Positions 12,701 through 25,085 of a stretch of DNA of 64,000 bases are shown here, in pieces. The DNA is from Calliphora vicina (lineage: Eukaryota; Arthropoda; Insecta; Diptera; Calliphoridae): contig NC_088780.1 in the NCBI RefSeq assembly GCF_958450345.1, positions 154,920,726 through 154,984,725 of the forward strand. Direction: 5' to 3'. Position numbers and translations under genes: made by a program. Below the pieces are notes generated by a model that searched no databases, was not told where the DNA came from, and was given only the letters and a program-made list of their open reading frames with translations. How positions within the stretch are numbered: position 1 is the first letter of the stretch; each line of letters begins with the position of its first letter.

Positions 12701-13513
12701 GATTTTTTTATGAAAAAAGAAATAAAATAATTTAATAATTTGCAGGTGATGTTGAACGCTATATCCGTTCATGGTAATTTGGTCAAACAAACTGAATAAC
12801 TGACAGGCAATTCGAGAGAAAAAGCTGCATTATATTGCATCAACTTTCACACTTCGGAAGTCCCTATTGGAAAACTCTTTGTAGTGTATCATTTAAGCAT
12901 ACTTCAGGCATCATATTGCTTAAATATCCATTGTTTTTATTAGATTTTTATAACATTGAGAAAAATTGTTGCTCTTGCTGAGTTCACAGTTCCCTGCTAT
13001 GTGTTTGAAAACAAAATGAAGGAAAATATGTCTTCTCTATTAAAAAAAATAATGGTAAGGGCGATGATTATGTTGGAAAATATAGCTGATGTAGCAGACA
13101 TTTATATACAAAGATAATGATGATGACGTCTTTTTAAGTAGAGAATATTTTATTTTCATATTCACTACTTTTTCAATGCCACAAAGCAGAAAAAATTAAA
13201 AACAAAACTGAAAGAAAAGTGGCATGTGCGTAAATATTATCTGTTATTGTTTGGGTTGATCGCTCTTCTTTCTGTCTTTATGTCAGCCATGAAGAAGAGG
13301 AGGCCCGTTTTGATATAATATTTGTTTAAGTAGGCTGATGTGTCTGTCTTATTTGTATTTGTTTGTTTTTATTTCAGTTTAATTTTTCTTTTTTTTGGGA
13401 GACCCACTTGTTGTGCCCATAATTGTCATTGTTATTTGTTAATGTTTCACGTCTCTTTTTTAAGTGCCAAACAATTTGTAAATAAACGTTTCTGCTATGA
13501 ATTTCTGGTATTG
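12701..13513. other. non-coding stretch, nothing identified
   Basis: No family-like coding or RNA is seen. It lies between the IS630-like relic and a minus-strand dispersed repeat. Confidence 0.4.
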
Positions 13514-13966
13514 TTATACCCTACACCATAAGTGGCAAGGGTATATAAAAAATTGTTATTCGATTTGTAATTTGAAAAATTTTTCATTTCCGACCCTATA
13601 AACGGAGTCGACGTAACACCATGGTCGCCTGACTGTCTATCCGTCTGTATGTTCAAATCAACTTTACCTAGCCACCAAAAAATCCGCTAAAGTCCCTGCT
13701 TTTTAAAATCGATCCCACAAATGGCTGAAATACATATAAGCAAAAATTCACGACTACCTGAATTGTTCACCTATGTATATCTGGGTTACTAAGTCATTAA
13801 TGTAGACAATATGGATGTCTAATGATAGATATTTGAAAGACCTTTCCAAGGACGTATAGAACGCCACAGTAATTCAATAATAAAATTGTTTTCAATCTTT
13901 GTCTTAAAGTAACTTTGGTGAAGGGTACATAAGATTCGGGACAGCCGAGCTATATTCGGCCTGTTT
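13514..13966 (-). repeat. AAGTAAGAG hairpin repeat, minus copy
   Basis: Read on minus it starts in the GCCGAATATAGCTCGGCTGT hairpin region and ends TTGCCACTTATGGTGTAGGG plus TATAA. The TTTATAGGGTCGG block and a diverged GACGGATAGACAG core are present. Confidence 0.8.
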
Positions 13967-14375
13967 ATTGGTTTTATTTGCCTTAAGTTGGTGTTTAATG
14001 ATTTATTAAAATGTCATTACAATGTCAAATTAGTTAAAAAAAAGCAATTGTTAATAAGAATTTGAAGTGATAATTAACCAAATTCATTGTAATGTTTTGT
14101 AAGCTAAAAATTGTGACTCATTAAAATTTTATTAATCTAAAATAGTTTAGAAATAAAAGAAATAATCTTGCAAATTTGTAAAATCTTTTTGAAGATTTTT
14201 TTTTAATTGTAAAGGGAACATCCGTATTGATTTTATCAGCCATACAATTTTTAAAAAACTTTATTTTATCTTACATGACTTTTGTAAGACTAATCAAGAC
14301 ACTTTCATAAAAATACAAACTAATCAACACACTTTTCTATACAAAGAAAAGTGTCTAATCATCAAGACACCTTTC

Positions 14376-16475
14376 TCATCATCTGTGATCACGATCGATC
14401 GATTTCTCATATGAAAATGAACTGAAACATGAACGATAAATTGTTGTCTAAATGATAAAAATGAACAGAAATATAACCATCTGCGTTTATTTATATTTTC
14501 AATTCATATAAAAATGAACTGAAAGATAAACATGCCTATAAGTCTTTAAATAGTGATCCAAATGGAAAAATAACCATAATCTGTGATCACTTATATTTTT
14601 AACCAAAAACTATTTTTCATGTGAAAATAAATTTAAACATAAATGTTGCTATCAGTCGGTAAATAGTGATCCAAATGGCAAAAGGGAGATTATCTGTGAT
14701 CACTTATATTTTAAACATAAACGTGACTATAAGTCTGTAGACAGTGATCCAAATGGCAAGAGGATGATAATCTGTGATCACTGATATTTTCAACCCCAAA
14801 TCAATTTATCATATGAAAATATTAACTGAAACATAAACGTGGCTAAAAAGTTGCCAAAGTGAAAAAAGTACTCGATTTTTTGTATGAAAATGAACTGAAA
14901 TATATACTTGGCTTTAAATTGTGGGCCAAGTGGAAAAGGACGATAACACAGCACAACAAAATCGAAAAAATTTTGGAGGCTTTTTAAACCACTACTCAAT
15001 TTTGATGTATTGTGGTTCCAGTAGTACAAAATTGGTAAACATTTTAAATTCTATGAATAGATTTTTTTTAATTTTTTTTTCTGAAATTGTGAATTTTTTC
15101 ATATGTTTCTCCACATAATTTATGATAAATCAAAAACGGTTATTCCGATATAATTGAAGTAAACTTAGAAAATTTCAAATTTACATAACCTTTAATCCGT
15201 TTATATATTAAGTTTTAATCGGCTCAGTAGTTTCGGAGTTATAATAACAAATTGAAGCAAAAAATATTTTTTTACATGAAAATAGCAAATTTTTGTGTTT
15301 AAAAAACAATCGTGAATAAATTCGAAAATAGTCCATCGATTTTTATGATCGATATCTCGTTTTGTTCCTATTACATGTGGCTTTGCGATAAAATAATAAA
15401 TCTAAATAATTTCTGCCGTTTTCGATTTTTCATGATTTTTTTAAAACAAAAAATTTTATATTTTTACATAAAAAAAATATTTTTTGCTTCAATTTGTTAT
15501 TATAACTCCAAAATTACTGAGCCGATTAAAACGCAATATACGTAAAAATTTGTACATAGCATGGGGAAAATATTTTCAACATTCAATCAATCGAAAGAAG
15601 AACATTAACTACTTAATTTTAATATATCAAACAAAAAAGTTAAATTTTATCAAAATGAGCGAAAACACTTAATTGTGAATAAATTCGAAAAAAAATCAAT
15701 AGATTTTTATCTTCGATATCTCATTTTGTTCTTATTATACGCGGCCTTGCAACAAAGTATTAAACCTGAACAAGTTCTGCCGTTTTCGATTTTTCATGAG
15801 TTTTTTAAATGACAACAATTTGCTATTTTCACGTAAAAAATATATTTTTTGCTTCAATTTGTTATTATAAACAGACTAAATGTTATGTAAATTTGAACTT
15901 TTCTAAGTTTACTTCAATAATATCGGAATAACCCTTTTTGAGTTATAATAAGTTATGACAATTTTAGAAAAAAAAATCATTCCATAGAATTGAAAATTTT
16001 TTACCATTTTTGTACTTAGGTATCAATGATGCATCAAATCTATATAGTGGTTAGTGAAGCCTTTTTTTGCTGTTGACCTGTGTAATCTATGATCAACTAT
16101 ATTTATATTATATTTTCAACATAAAATCGAATTTTTATATGAAAATCATCTGAATAATCATGGCTATAAGTAGGTAAATAGTAAGTAGTCCGAATGGAGA
16201 AAAGAACGTAAATCTGGGCTCATTTATATTTTCAACTAAAAATCGATTTTTGATATGAAAATCAACTGAAACAATAACGAGACGATATCTCGGTAAATAG
16301 TGGTTGAAATGCAAAAAGCTCGATAATCTGTTATCACTTATGTATATTATGAACCCAAAATCTACTTATAATTTGAAATAGTAGGTCAAACGGAAAAAGG
16401 ACGACAATCTGTGATCATTAATAATTTCAACCAAAATTGATATTTTATATGAAAATGAACTAGAATATTATGACA
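14376..16475 (-). repeat. left arm of a foldback satellite structure
   Basis: At 14376-14935 and 16060-16475 there are tandem, diverged units of about 113 bp (some deleted to ~80). Landmarks in each unit are CTGTGATCACTTATATTTT, CATATGAAAATGAACTGAAA, CATAAACGTGGCTATAAGTC and TAGTGATCCAAATGG. The same unit occurs in the opposite orientation at 18480-20385, so the two blocks form a large inverted repeat around a ~2-kb loop. No protein is encoded. It resembles FB-type elements of Drosophila in layout. Confidence 0.8.
15085..15960. repeat. palindromic insert inside the left satellite arm
   Basis: GAAGTAAACTTAGAAAATTTCAAATTTACATAA-type sequence and AATAACAAATTGAAGCAAAA at 15,150-15,260 recur inverted at 15,484-15,545 and 15,845-15,935. 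A segment with TCGATATCTCGTTTTGTTC and TGCCGTTTTCGATTTTTCATGA occurs twice in direct order (15,340-15,435 and 15,710-15,800). It interrupts the satellite units and is probably a separate element. Confidence 0.7.
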
Positions 16476-17599
16476 CCTATCTCATTTACACTATTATACG
16501 TCTTATTATTATAATCAAGCTATAATTTAGAAAATATCAAAATAGATTTGAAATTTTTTAATCTTATAATAGACATGTAATATAAAATAAACATTTGATG
16601 AAAACTATGGTTACGTTTATTTTCACAAATATAAAATTTTAACTTCATCACTATTCCTTCAGTTATAACAATTAAAAGAAATCTTTAAAAAATTTGAATT
16701 TCTAGTTTTATTTTGTTTTTAAATTATTATTTTTATTTATATTTAATATTTTTATTTCTTTGAAACATTTGTCAAGGTCATTGTAAGCTTTACTTATTTT
16801 TTTGTTTCAAATCTTTACACTTAAATTACAGCAAATATTCTCTACATCTCTTACATTACCAAGGAACGTCATTTCTTATTTTGTCCTTCAAAATTTTGTT
16901 CAACCAATTTGTTCACATTTTTCATATTTTTGCAGTTTCAACTGCAGCTACGAAAAAAATACAAAAAAATACCAAAATGACTACAGAAAAAAAAAGAAAA
17001 TCTTTAACCCATGTTCGTGCATGAAATGCTGTAAACAAAAGCCCGTATAAATAAATGCCGCAAGCTTAAATACTTCAGCATAAAACAATATAAAAACTAA
17101 ATAAATGAATGAATGGATGGATGTCCTTTTTAACGGAATTTCTTGCTCTAAAAGAAATAAATGCACACATATGTATGTATGTATTACGCACAGCAATGTA
17201 AAATGGTCTAAGAAAATTCTCATTATAAAAATGTTTAATAAAAACAAAAAGTAAAAATAAAAAATCGAAAAATACTATAAAACTAGCAAACGTTACAACA
17301 CGTGCAGAAAAAAACTATACAGCTACATGAGCAATGTCCAAAGTACTTACTGCTAGAAATGGTACATGAGCTTAAAAACATGAGCTAACAGTGCTAGAGC
17401 AGACAACGTGTCAGGGAGAACGACATAAAACCAAAACAACTGCCAGTTAAATAGACAGATCCACAGAAGACATGTTCATTTGAAATCATACACAACAAAT
17501 ATTGAAAGTAAAATACAAAAAAAATATCAGTACATGTTCAAGTTTAAATGTAATTGTTTGACAGTTTGTTAAAAAAATTAACGAACGATTAATTATTGC
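16476..17599. other. loop between the satellite arms, left part
   Basis: AT-rich with no recognised gene. Small frames at 16,802-17,247 have no family resemblance. Confidence 0.4.
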
Positions 17600-18250
17600 C
17601 TAGTGCTATACGTACTAAGATACGTTCTTTTTGCCGCCTACAAACTGAAAGGGCAACACTGCTCATGTCAACAGGCATATGTCAGTTAACTTTTGCTTCA
17701 TTTAGTATGTGTTTGACAACCAATAATAGCAGACTACTGCATGACTTGAGGAGAAAATGGATAAAAGTCATCACTCAAACTAAGGCTAAGCATGATAAAT
17801 ACTAAGGGAACTCTGCACCATCAATTTCAATGGTAAAAAAGTGGTTTACTGAATTTTATAGTGGCCGTACAAGCACGGAAAATATCGAACGTTCTACACG
17901 CCCAGTTGAGGTCTTTACACCCGAAACAATTGAAAAAATCACGATATCATATTTGCCGATCGTAGATTGACAGATCACTTGGGTATGCTCCCTCTTCCGC
18001 CCCATTCTCCGGATTTAACACCGAGTGACTATTTATTGTTTCCAAACCTGAAGAAAAGTCTCAGCGGAAAGAGATTTGATTCCAAGGATGAAATCACCTC
18101 ACAAATAAATACCTGTTTTTATGACCACGACAAATCTTATTTTTTGGAAAGGATAACCAAGTTAAAGAAAAGTTGGACATAGTGTGTAGAGCTCAAAACT
18201 AAAATTATTTTTATCCAAAAACCTGTGTTTCATTCAAGAAGACACAGACC
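17600..18250 (+). mobile_element. mariner relic with internal deletion (type 2)
   Basis: N-terminal pieces (VKKWFTEFYSGRTSTENIER, then PVEVFTPETIEKI) are followed after a deletion by the C-terminal PHSPDLTPSDYLLF and NLKKSLSGKRFDSKDEI. The D of PSDY is the third catalytic aspartate of the DD34D triad, but the first two are deleted. It is related to the copy at 32594-33348 and distinct from the mariner at 4587. It sits in the loop between the two satellite arms. Confidence 0.85.
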
Positions 18251-19135
18251 CCTTAAAATTGTTCAAATATTTGACAAAATTAACGTTCTCACTATTTTCA
18301 GCAAATTTTCAGTGCAAACAACATCAACCCATATAGTTTGTTTAGTTATAAATGAAATTAAAATATTTATTTTCAGTAATCACTCTAATTTACTAAAATA
18401 TTTGAAAATATTTTTGAATGTGAATAATAACGAAATTTTCATGTGATCTTTTCAAAACTTAAATATGTTTAATTTTATAAATATACCAACATATTGTTTA
18501 TATTTCAGTTTATTTTCATATGAAAAATCGAGAATCGATAACAGATCACAGATGATCGTAATTTTTCCATTTGGATCACTATTTGCCGACTTATATTTTA
18601 GTTTCACCATTCGGGCGACATTTATGTTTAATTCGTTCAATTTGGAGTACTATTTACTGACTTATTGCCACGTTTATATTTCATCTTATTTTCATATGCA
18701 AAATCGATTTTGGGTTGAACATATATGTAACTGATTACAGATGATCGTCATTTTACTATTTGGATCCCTATTTACCGACTTATAGTCACGTTTATGTGGA
18801 AAATGTAAGTAATCACAGATAATCTTCCTTTTGCTATTTGGATCACAATTTACCGACTGATAACAATGTTTATGTTTCTGTTTATTTGCATATGAAAAAT
18901 AGTTTTTGAATGAAAATATAAGTGATCATAGATTATGGTTCATTTTCCATTTGGATCACAGATCAGATAATTTTTATATGAAAATCGATTTTAAGTTGAA
19001 CAATTTATTGGTTAAATATTTACTGATTAATTACCATGGTTATATTTCATTTCATTTTTATTGTTTATATTTCAGTAAAATAATAAGTGATCACCGATTA
19101 CGTCCTCTTTCCATTTCGACCACTATTTGCCGACT

Positions 19136-19150
19136 TATTGCTACATGTTA
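19136..19150. repeat. 15-bp target site duplication of the LINE, left
   Basis: TATTGCTACATGTTA is repeated exactly at 20179-20193 on the other side of the LINE. Confidence 0.95.
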
Positions 19151-20178
19151 GGTTAGGTTACGTGGGTTGCTCGCAATTTAGCGAGTTCACTCGGAGGGCT
19201 TGTGGCCCATTGTGATACCCTTAGAAATACTATTCCCTTATTCTGAAAATTCGTACATAAAGTGAGAATAGTTTCCCTCCCTAATTTCGTTGACTATGTG
19301 ATTCCTGTGGTCCCCGTGGGAACCAACCGGTACTTCTAATAAACCTGATCATATTTAATAGTGACACATCTCTGAGACAGTCCAGATCATGGAAAAGAGC
19401 TCTATCAAGATGTAGTAGTCTATGCTCTTGTAAGGCTGGGCATTCACATAGAAGGTGCTGTACCGATTCCTCCTCCTCTTCGTCTAAACAACTTCTACAG
19501 TAGCTATAACGTGGGTAACCCATACGTTCCGACATATGTCCAATCATACAGTGCCCAGTAATTATACCCGTAAGAAGCCTAATCGAATTTCTGCTAAGAT
19601 ACAAAAGAGTCCTAGTTCTATCCTCTGTCAGATTGGGCCAGAGCATTCGGGATATTCTACAAGTGATGATATTTGACCTCCTGAGTTCCGTCTCGCTCAA
19701 AGCCCATTCATCTATCAATCTCGATAATGTCACCAGGGGAGTGTGAATATCCCTTTGCGCTAGAGATACGTCCAGGGACGACCCGTTGGTTGCACACTCA
19801 TCAGATACTTCATTTCCCCGGATGCCCTCGTGTCCTGGAACCCATATCAACTCGACGTGATGTTGTGTCAGTTGTGCCAGTGATTTGATACAATTGAGAA
19901 GACATTTCGACCTGATCACGTTGGAGTTAAGAGCATTGATTGATGCAAGGCTATCCAAGTAGATATGTATAGTCGAATTTTCGATATTCAGTTCCCGGAT
20001 TCTTCTCGCGGCTGTATCGATGGCATAAATCTCTGCCTGGAAAACCGTGCAGGTATCGGGTAATCGAATAGACATCAAAAGGTCCAGTTTATCTGAGAAG
20101 ATTCCCGAGCCCGTGCCTTTTTCTGTCTTTGAACCATCAGTGTAGATTGAGATCACGTCATCCCTTAGGACAGAGTTC
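19151..20178 (-). mobile_element. young 5'-truncated LINE insertion
   Basis: The element lies on minus. Its 3' end is at 19151 and reads ...ACGTAACCTAACC, and its 5' end is cut at 20178. Perfect 15-bp target duplications (19136-19150, 20179-20193) and the 5' truncation are the usual marks of target-primed reverse transcription. Only the terminal RNase H and zinc-knuckle part plus ~130 bases of 3' UTR remain. LINEs with RNase H belong to the I/LOA/R1-related groups; I cannot choose among them. Confidence 0.95.
19281..20178 (-). CDS. LINE ORF2 C-terminus: RNase H and CCHC zinc knuckle (5'-truncated)
   Basis: The frame is open from the truncation point to a stop at 19281; the first Met is at 20156 but is not a true start. 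Counting from that Met, the RNase H residues are all present: D7 in IYTDGSKTEKG, E42 in FQAEIYA, D68 in YLDSLA, H109 in WVPGHEG and D119 in GNEVSDECA. RNase H would remove the RNA strand during element copying. The C-terminal part has CRSC (220-223) and HLLC (234-237), a CCHC zinc-binding pattern. The lack of stops over ~290 codons, among decayed neighbours, points to a recent insertion. Without the endonuclease and reverse transcriptase it cannot move by itself, and no promoter is left. Confidence 0.9.
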
Positions 20179-20193
20179 TATTGCTACATGTTA
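20179..20193. repeat. 15-bp target site duplication of the LINE, right
   Basis: TATTGCTACATGTTA is identical to 19136-19150. The satellite sequence continues directly after it. Confidence 0.95.
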
Positions 20194-20385
20194 TGTTTCA
20201 GTTCATTTTCATATGAAAAATAGATTTTGGGTTAAAAATATAAGTGATCACAGATATCCATTTGGTGTACTTTTTACCGACATAATTCATATGAAAAATC
20301 AATTTTGGGTTGAAAATACAAGTGATCACATATTATCTTACCTTTTCATTTGGGCAACTATTTACCGACTGATAATTTTTTTCCA

Positions 20386-21774
20386 CTTATTGATAATTAA
20401 GATAATAAGATGAATACATTTTTCCTGCACTGTAAGCCTATAAAATATTTACGCACACATGTATGTGCAGTAGACTGCTCCAAAATTGTATGAACAATAA
20501 AAGTATTGTTATTTTAAAGTTTTGCGATCTGTGATTTTATTGAATATATCAGAGAAATTAAAGAAAAAATCTGCTCGAAGATATTTACAAGATAAGAAAA
20601 TTCGGAAAACTTATAAAAATTCTATAATACTAATAATTTTACTGGTGAGGTCAAAGGTCAAATATAAAAAAATGTTTATCAGAATATTGTAATATACTTT
20701 GTAGTTTAAACGGATTTTAATGAATCTTATACTAAGGGTACTAAATGTTGTAAATCAAAATTAACCCTTTAATTTCCTTGGGGTCAAACTGAGTTAAAAT
20801 TTTGAAAACACTATTTTCGATTCCAATATCCGACAACAAATTTATAATAATTTGTAAACAAAATGCCTTATATTGAAAAAATATACTATTAAGCCCAGTG
20901 CTTAAAGGGTTAATGTTTCCAGATTTCCATGAAATTTCTTAAATTCCCTTCATTTTTTCTGCAGCAGTCTAATAAGCAGTTAAAGCAAATATTTACACAA
21001 TTTATGCACGTATGACTTTTTCACGCATACATGCTTACGATTACAATTCCACACACTTACAGATAACCAATCAAAAGGAATTATATTTTATTTTTGCAAA
21101 AAAGGACATAAACAGCAACAAAGTTGGCTACAAAAACTGTAGATAACAAAAAAAGTCGTAATTAAAGCCAACAAGAACAACAGCTGTTGGCTGGTAATTT
21201 TAAACATTTTATTACTTTGCGGTTAAAAGGGAAAATGAATGTTAAAAAAGAAAAAGTAAATGGTAGAAAACTCGCTAAATAAAAATGAAATATTTAAGGA
21301 TTTCTACCTTAATTAAAGTTATAACAAAAGAGAGAGAGAGAAATTGAAATAAATAAATTACAGCAGTTGTCCAAAGAAAACAAAATATTATATGTAAAGA
21401 TTTAATTAAAGACTTAAAATTTTTGTTTTTTAATCTTTTATTTAACTCATTTGTTTGCTTTGTTAATATAATTATGTGAAAACCAAGGTTATTTAATAAT
21501 ATTTTAAATTAAAGAACCTTTATTTTTATATGTATATTTAGCAAAGAAAAAGGATGCTTTTTACTTTTGTCGGAGACCTAAATCAACAAATGTGCAAAAG
21601 TTTATATAACATAAGCTTTGGCACATTTAAAACACTTAAATACTCATACATAAAATCTTGAAAGGAACTTCCTTTTAAACTACTCACATCCTTTAGTTGT
21701 TAACGAGAAAAACGCTGACAATTTCTGCTTATGTGCTTAAGTGTCCCAGCAGTTCTACAAGTAGTCAATGTATC
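20386..21774. other. non-coding stretch, nothing identified
   Basis: AT-rich, with a short (GA) run near 21,332. No coding resemblance. Confidence 0.4.
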
Positions 21775-21782
21775 CTTTATAG

Positions 21783-22860
21783 CAGAGCTGTAAATGAATC
21801 ACTCATTTTTGAATTAATTCGCGAATCATTCACACAAAAAAATGAATTGAATGAAATTTGAGTCAATTCAAATGAATTTGGTAAAAATGAATTGCAATTC
21901 GTTTCCAATTCAAATGAATTGAATTTATTTTGAATTAATTCAATTCATTTACAATTCATTTGAATTGAATTGATTTTGAATTAATTCAAACGAATTAGAA
22001 AAAAAATTACCAATTCATTTCCAACTCCGACGCGAAATTCGCAGCATATTTAGCAGATTCTTCAATGTCATTAAGTATGCAGTATAATTAATCGACGGTT
22101 AAAAAGTCTTCCTTTAAATATAATGCGCCGTTACCATCGTCAGCTGGTGTTGAAAGATTATTTTCGAACGCCTCTATTCTGAACTTCCCTAAACGTGGAT
22201 TTCTTTCAGATGATAACTTTGAAAAGCTATTGTTGTTTAAGGTGAATGATGCATTCTAATTAAATCTAATTAGCCTTATTTATGAGACTCAATTGTGTTT
22301 TGAACTACATTTGGAAGATAGTTTTATTTTTTTGAAATAAATGTAATATAAATATTAGCAAAAAGTTTGTTGTTGGGTGGTCGTGGGTCACAAAATTTCA
22401 AAAATTATTAATTGCTTCTTGAATTTTAAATATGTTTTATCGTTCAGCGTATTTCAAAATAAAAATCAGTTCTTCTTGAAGAAATAAACTCCAAACACCA
22501 TGTTTTCATTGATCAGGCGCGTATACAGGACAAGGCTTTTCAATTTTTGTACTGGATATTTTCATTTTGGTAGGAGAAATCTTTCATTCCCCCTAGAGAT
22601 CTGCTCTTGAATTTGATTGATTGCAACTCATTTTTGAATCATTCATTTGAATTGCTAATTCTTTTTTCTAATTCATTTGAATTAATTCAAAATCAATTCA
22701 ATCCAAATGAATTGCAACTCATTTTTACAAATTCATTTGAATTCGTTTGAATTGATTCAAATTTCATTCAATTCATTTTTTCAATTCAATGAATTAATTC
22801 AAAATTTAGCTAATTCATAATGAATTAAAATCAAAAAAGAATGATTCATTTACAGCTCTG
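21783..22860 (+). mobile_element. hAT element with 8-bp target duplication
   Basis: The ends are CAGAGCTGTAAATGAATCA and its inverse TGATTCATTTACAGCTCTG. The flanking 8-mers CTTTATAG (21775-21782 and 22861-22868) are identical, as expected for hAT. Each end carries ~240 bp of repeated, self-complementary AATTCAATTCATTTGAATTG motifs. The interior keeps only the last part of a transposase, so the element is non-autonomous. Confidence 0.95.
22122..22261 (+). pseudogene. hAT transposase C-terminal dimerisation fragment
   Basis: The frame reads LPSSAGVERLFSNAS, FPKRGFLSDDNFEKLLLFK, and stops after VNDAF. This is the conserved hATC dimerisation region (family pattern SSAxVERxFS...LSDxxFExLLxLK). 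The catalytic part is missing upstream. It lies between the two inverted arms of the element. Confidence 0.9.
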
Positions 22861-23254
22861 CTTTATAGATTGTAATAGTCACTAATGCCTGATCACTTGG
22901 CTAACTCTAATTGATATATTTGGAGACATTTGACAGTGGTGGCCAGCTACTTAGGGACGAAATTGTTTGCTGTATTTCAATGTGATTTTCAATTAATTTT
23001 TCTGTGCTGTTTATAGTGCAGAGAGAAGTCAATTGGTTGCTTTGTATATCCTATGTAATCTAGCGTGAAGTCAATTCTCACTTCAGTGTATCTGAGTAAT
23101 TTAAATTGTAGTCATTTAAAAGTTTATTTTCTAATGCATTTTAGAAAGTAGCTATTTTACTCACCAGAAGTAATCTATTGAAGAGTCAGTTGTCATTTAG
23201 TTATCCTTTGTATTCTGAAGTGTAGTGTTTATAATTTTTTTATTTTTATTCAAC

Positions 23255-23815
23255 TTTAGGGATCAGACATTTTACGCACTACAAAGTATATAAATCAGGA
23301 TTTCCGCATAATCAATATATTTTTGACTGCTCAAACAGTATTCCGAGGGGAATTTGTATGGAGGTTAGGTGAAATCATGGAAATATAACCATATACGGAC
23401 ACCACTACGTGATAAAAGACCAAAAATAAGACCTAGTTTTGCCCAAAGTCATGCACTTTTTATAGAATAATTTATGCAACATTTTATCAGGATTTCCGCA
23501 TAATCAATATATTTTTGACTGCTCAAACAGTATTCCGAGAGAATCTGTATGGAGGTTAGATGAAATCATGGGCGGATATTGCACATTTTCAATACCAAAC
23601 AAACTTTATCAACAAAGAGTATTTGTGGAAAATTTCAGCTAGGTAATTCCTTTCGTTTAGGTCCTGTCGTGATTTCATCAGACAGACGAACGGACATAGC
23701 CAGATCGCCTTAGAATCTCATAAGGACCAAGAATACTTTTGTGGGTATGCGATGAATATTTCAATGGGTTGTGTTGCAAACGGAATGACAAAATCTAGAT
23801 GGTGGGTATGCAAAA
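23255..23815 (+). repeat. dispersed repeat, third subfamily, with internal duplication
   Basis: TTTCCGCATAATCAATATAT and GACTGCTCAAACAGTATTCC occur twice (from 23,292 and 23,489). The 3' part has CAGACAGACGAACGGACAT and GTTGCAAACGGAATGACAAA, the same core layout as the AAGTAAGAG repeats. A related copy is at 51655-51890. The segment 23,388-23,460 matches 26,965-27,050 inverted. Confidence 0.75.
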
Positions 23816-24107
23816 TTATAAACACTTAGTCGTAGGTTATTTAATAAAGGTTATTTGACTATCCTAGTGTGGATGAAGATCCCATTTTAGTAAACATAAA
23901 GTAGTCGGAGGAAGGTTATTGAACAGGCTAGAAGATATCTTATAAACTGATTATTTAAGGCCAATAAGCTTCCGCCAGTTAGGTAGCTAGTAAGGTAACT
24001 GACGCTATGTAACCGATATTTTAATATCAAGTATTGTCTTTGGACCAGCTACAAGACAGTATATTAATAATATATCTAGGATTTATTGAAACTCTGCTTT
24101 GGAAATG

Positions 24108-24410
24108 CATATCGATGGCTTAACATAGAAAGTCGTATCTCGTTTTTTTTCCAAAATCGGGTTTTTTACATATTCTGGTAGACAAAACTCAAATATACCC
24201 CCCTTAAAAAATTCAGTTTCCTATGTTGACGAATAACAGATTTACAGTAATTATAAAAAAGCCCTAACTCATTTAAAAAATTGTTTAAAAGAAAAACCCC
24301 TAAGTTGTTTTTTTTCAATTTCACTTCCTGATATTATTGAGTTTTTTCCCTTCTCCTGTAAAGTAACTAAAAGTTGAGATACGACCTTTCTATATTAAGC
24401 CATCGATATG
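24108..24410. mobile_element. foldback MITE, 34-bp inverted ends
   Basis: CATATCGATGGCTTAACATA at the left end is answered by TATTAAGCCATCGATATG at the right end, followed inward by AGTCGTATCTC / GAGATACGAC. No coding. Confidence 0.85.
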
Positions 24411-25085
24411 TTAAAATAATTAATCACGTAGCTATTTATGTAACTATTAGTAATAAGTAAACTCACTAGTTCCGCACAGTCATCCAGAACTGCCGGGAAT
24501 ATTCAACAATCGTTGGTCGTTGTCATAAGACTACAACATCATTTTACAAAGTCACACGTACAGATAGCTGCACACATACATATATGAAATATTATTTTGT
24601 TATCCTTAGGCTGATGGTCATTTTCCGTTTAACACCAAAATGCCATAAAATAATAGAAATAAATTTATGAAAAACATAAACGGATATGAGCCTGATTGTA
24701 ATCAAATCTATATTTCGTTTTTTTTTTTTGGAATATTTTAATTTTAGAAAAATTAAACAGTGGCTATGTTTAAATAATAGTTGGTTTAGGCAAGTCCTAT
24801 GTTTAAATTTAGTTTTGTTTAAAATCTTTATCTTTTTAGCTTTTAGTGCGCCATATTGTCCTTGTTTGAGGCTTACTCTCAATTGAAAATGAAAATATTT
24901 AAAATTTATTTTTTGCTGAAAAATCGATATAATGGGTATTTCATTAAGCTATGCGCGGTTTTCATTTCAAAAAGAAAACTTTTAAATTAATTTTAATTTA
25001 TTTAAAACAAACCCCCAAAGGATTGAACAGGATCCTCGCCTGCATTAAGCGAGTCCTATCTTTAAATTTAAATAAAACAATTGGT

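Larger units (their letters stand above)
18480..20385 (+). repeat. right arm of the foldback satellite structure
   Basis: Diverged ~113-bp units run in the orientation opposite to 14376-16475: TCATATGAAAAATCGATTTT, AAGTGATCACAGAT, CATTTGGATCACTATTT, ACCGACTTATAGTCACG. The array is split by the LINE insertion at 19151-20178 and resumes at 20,179. Confidence 0.85.
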
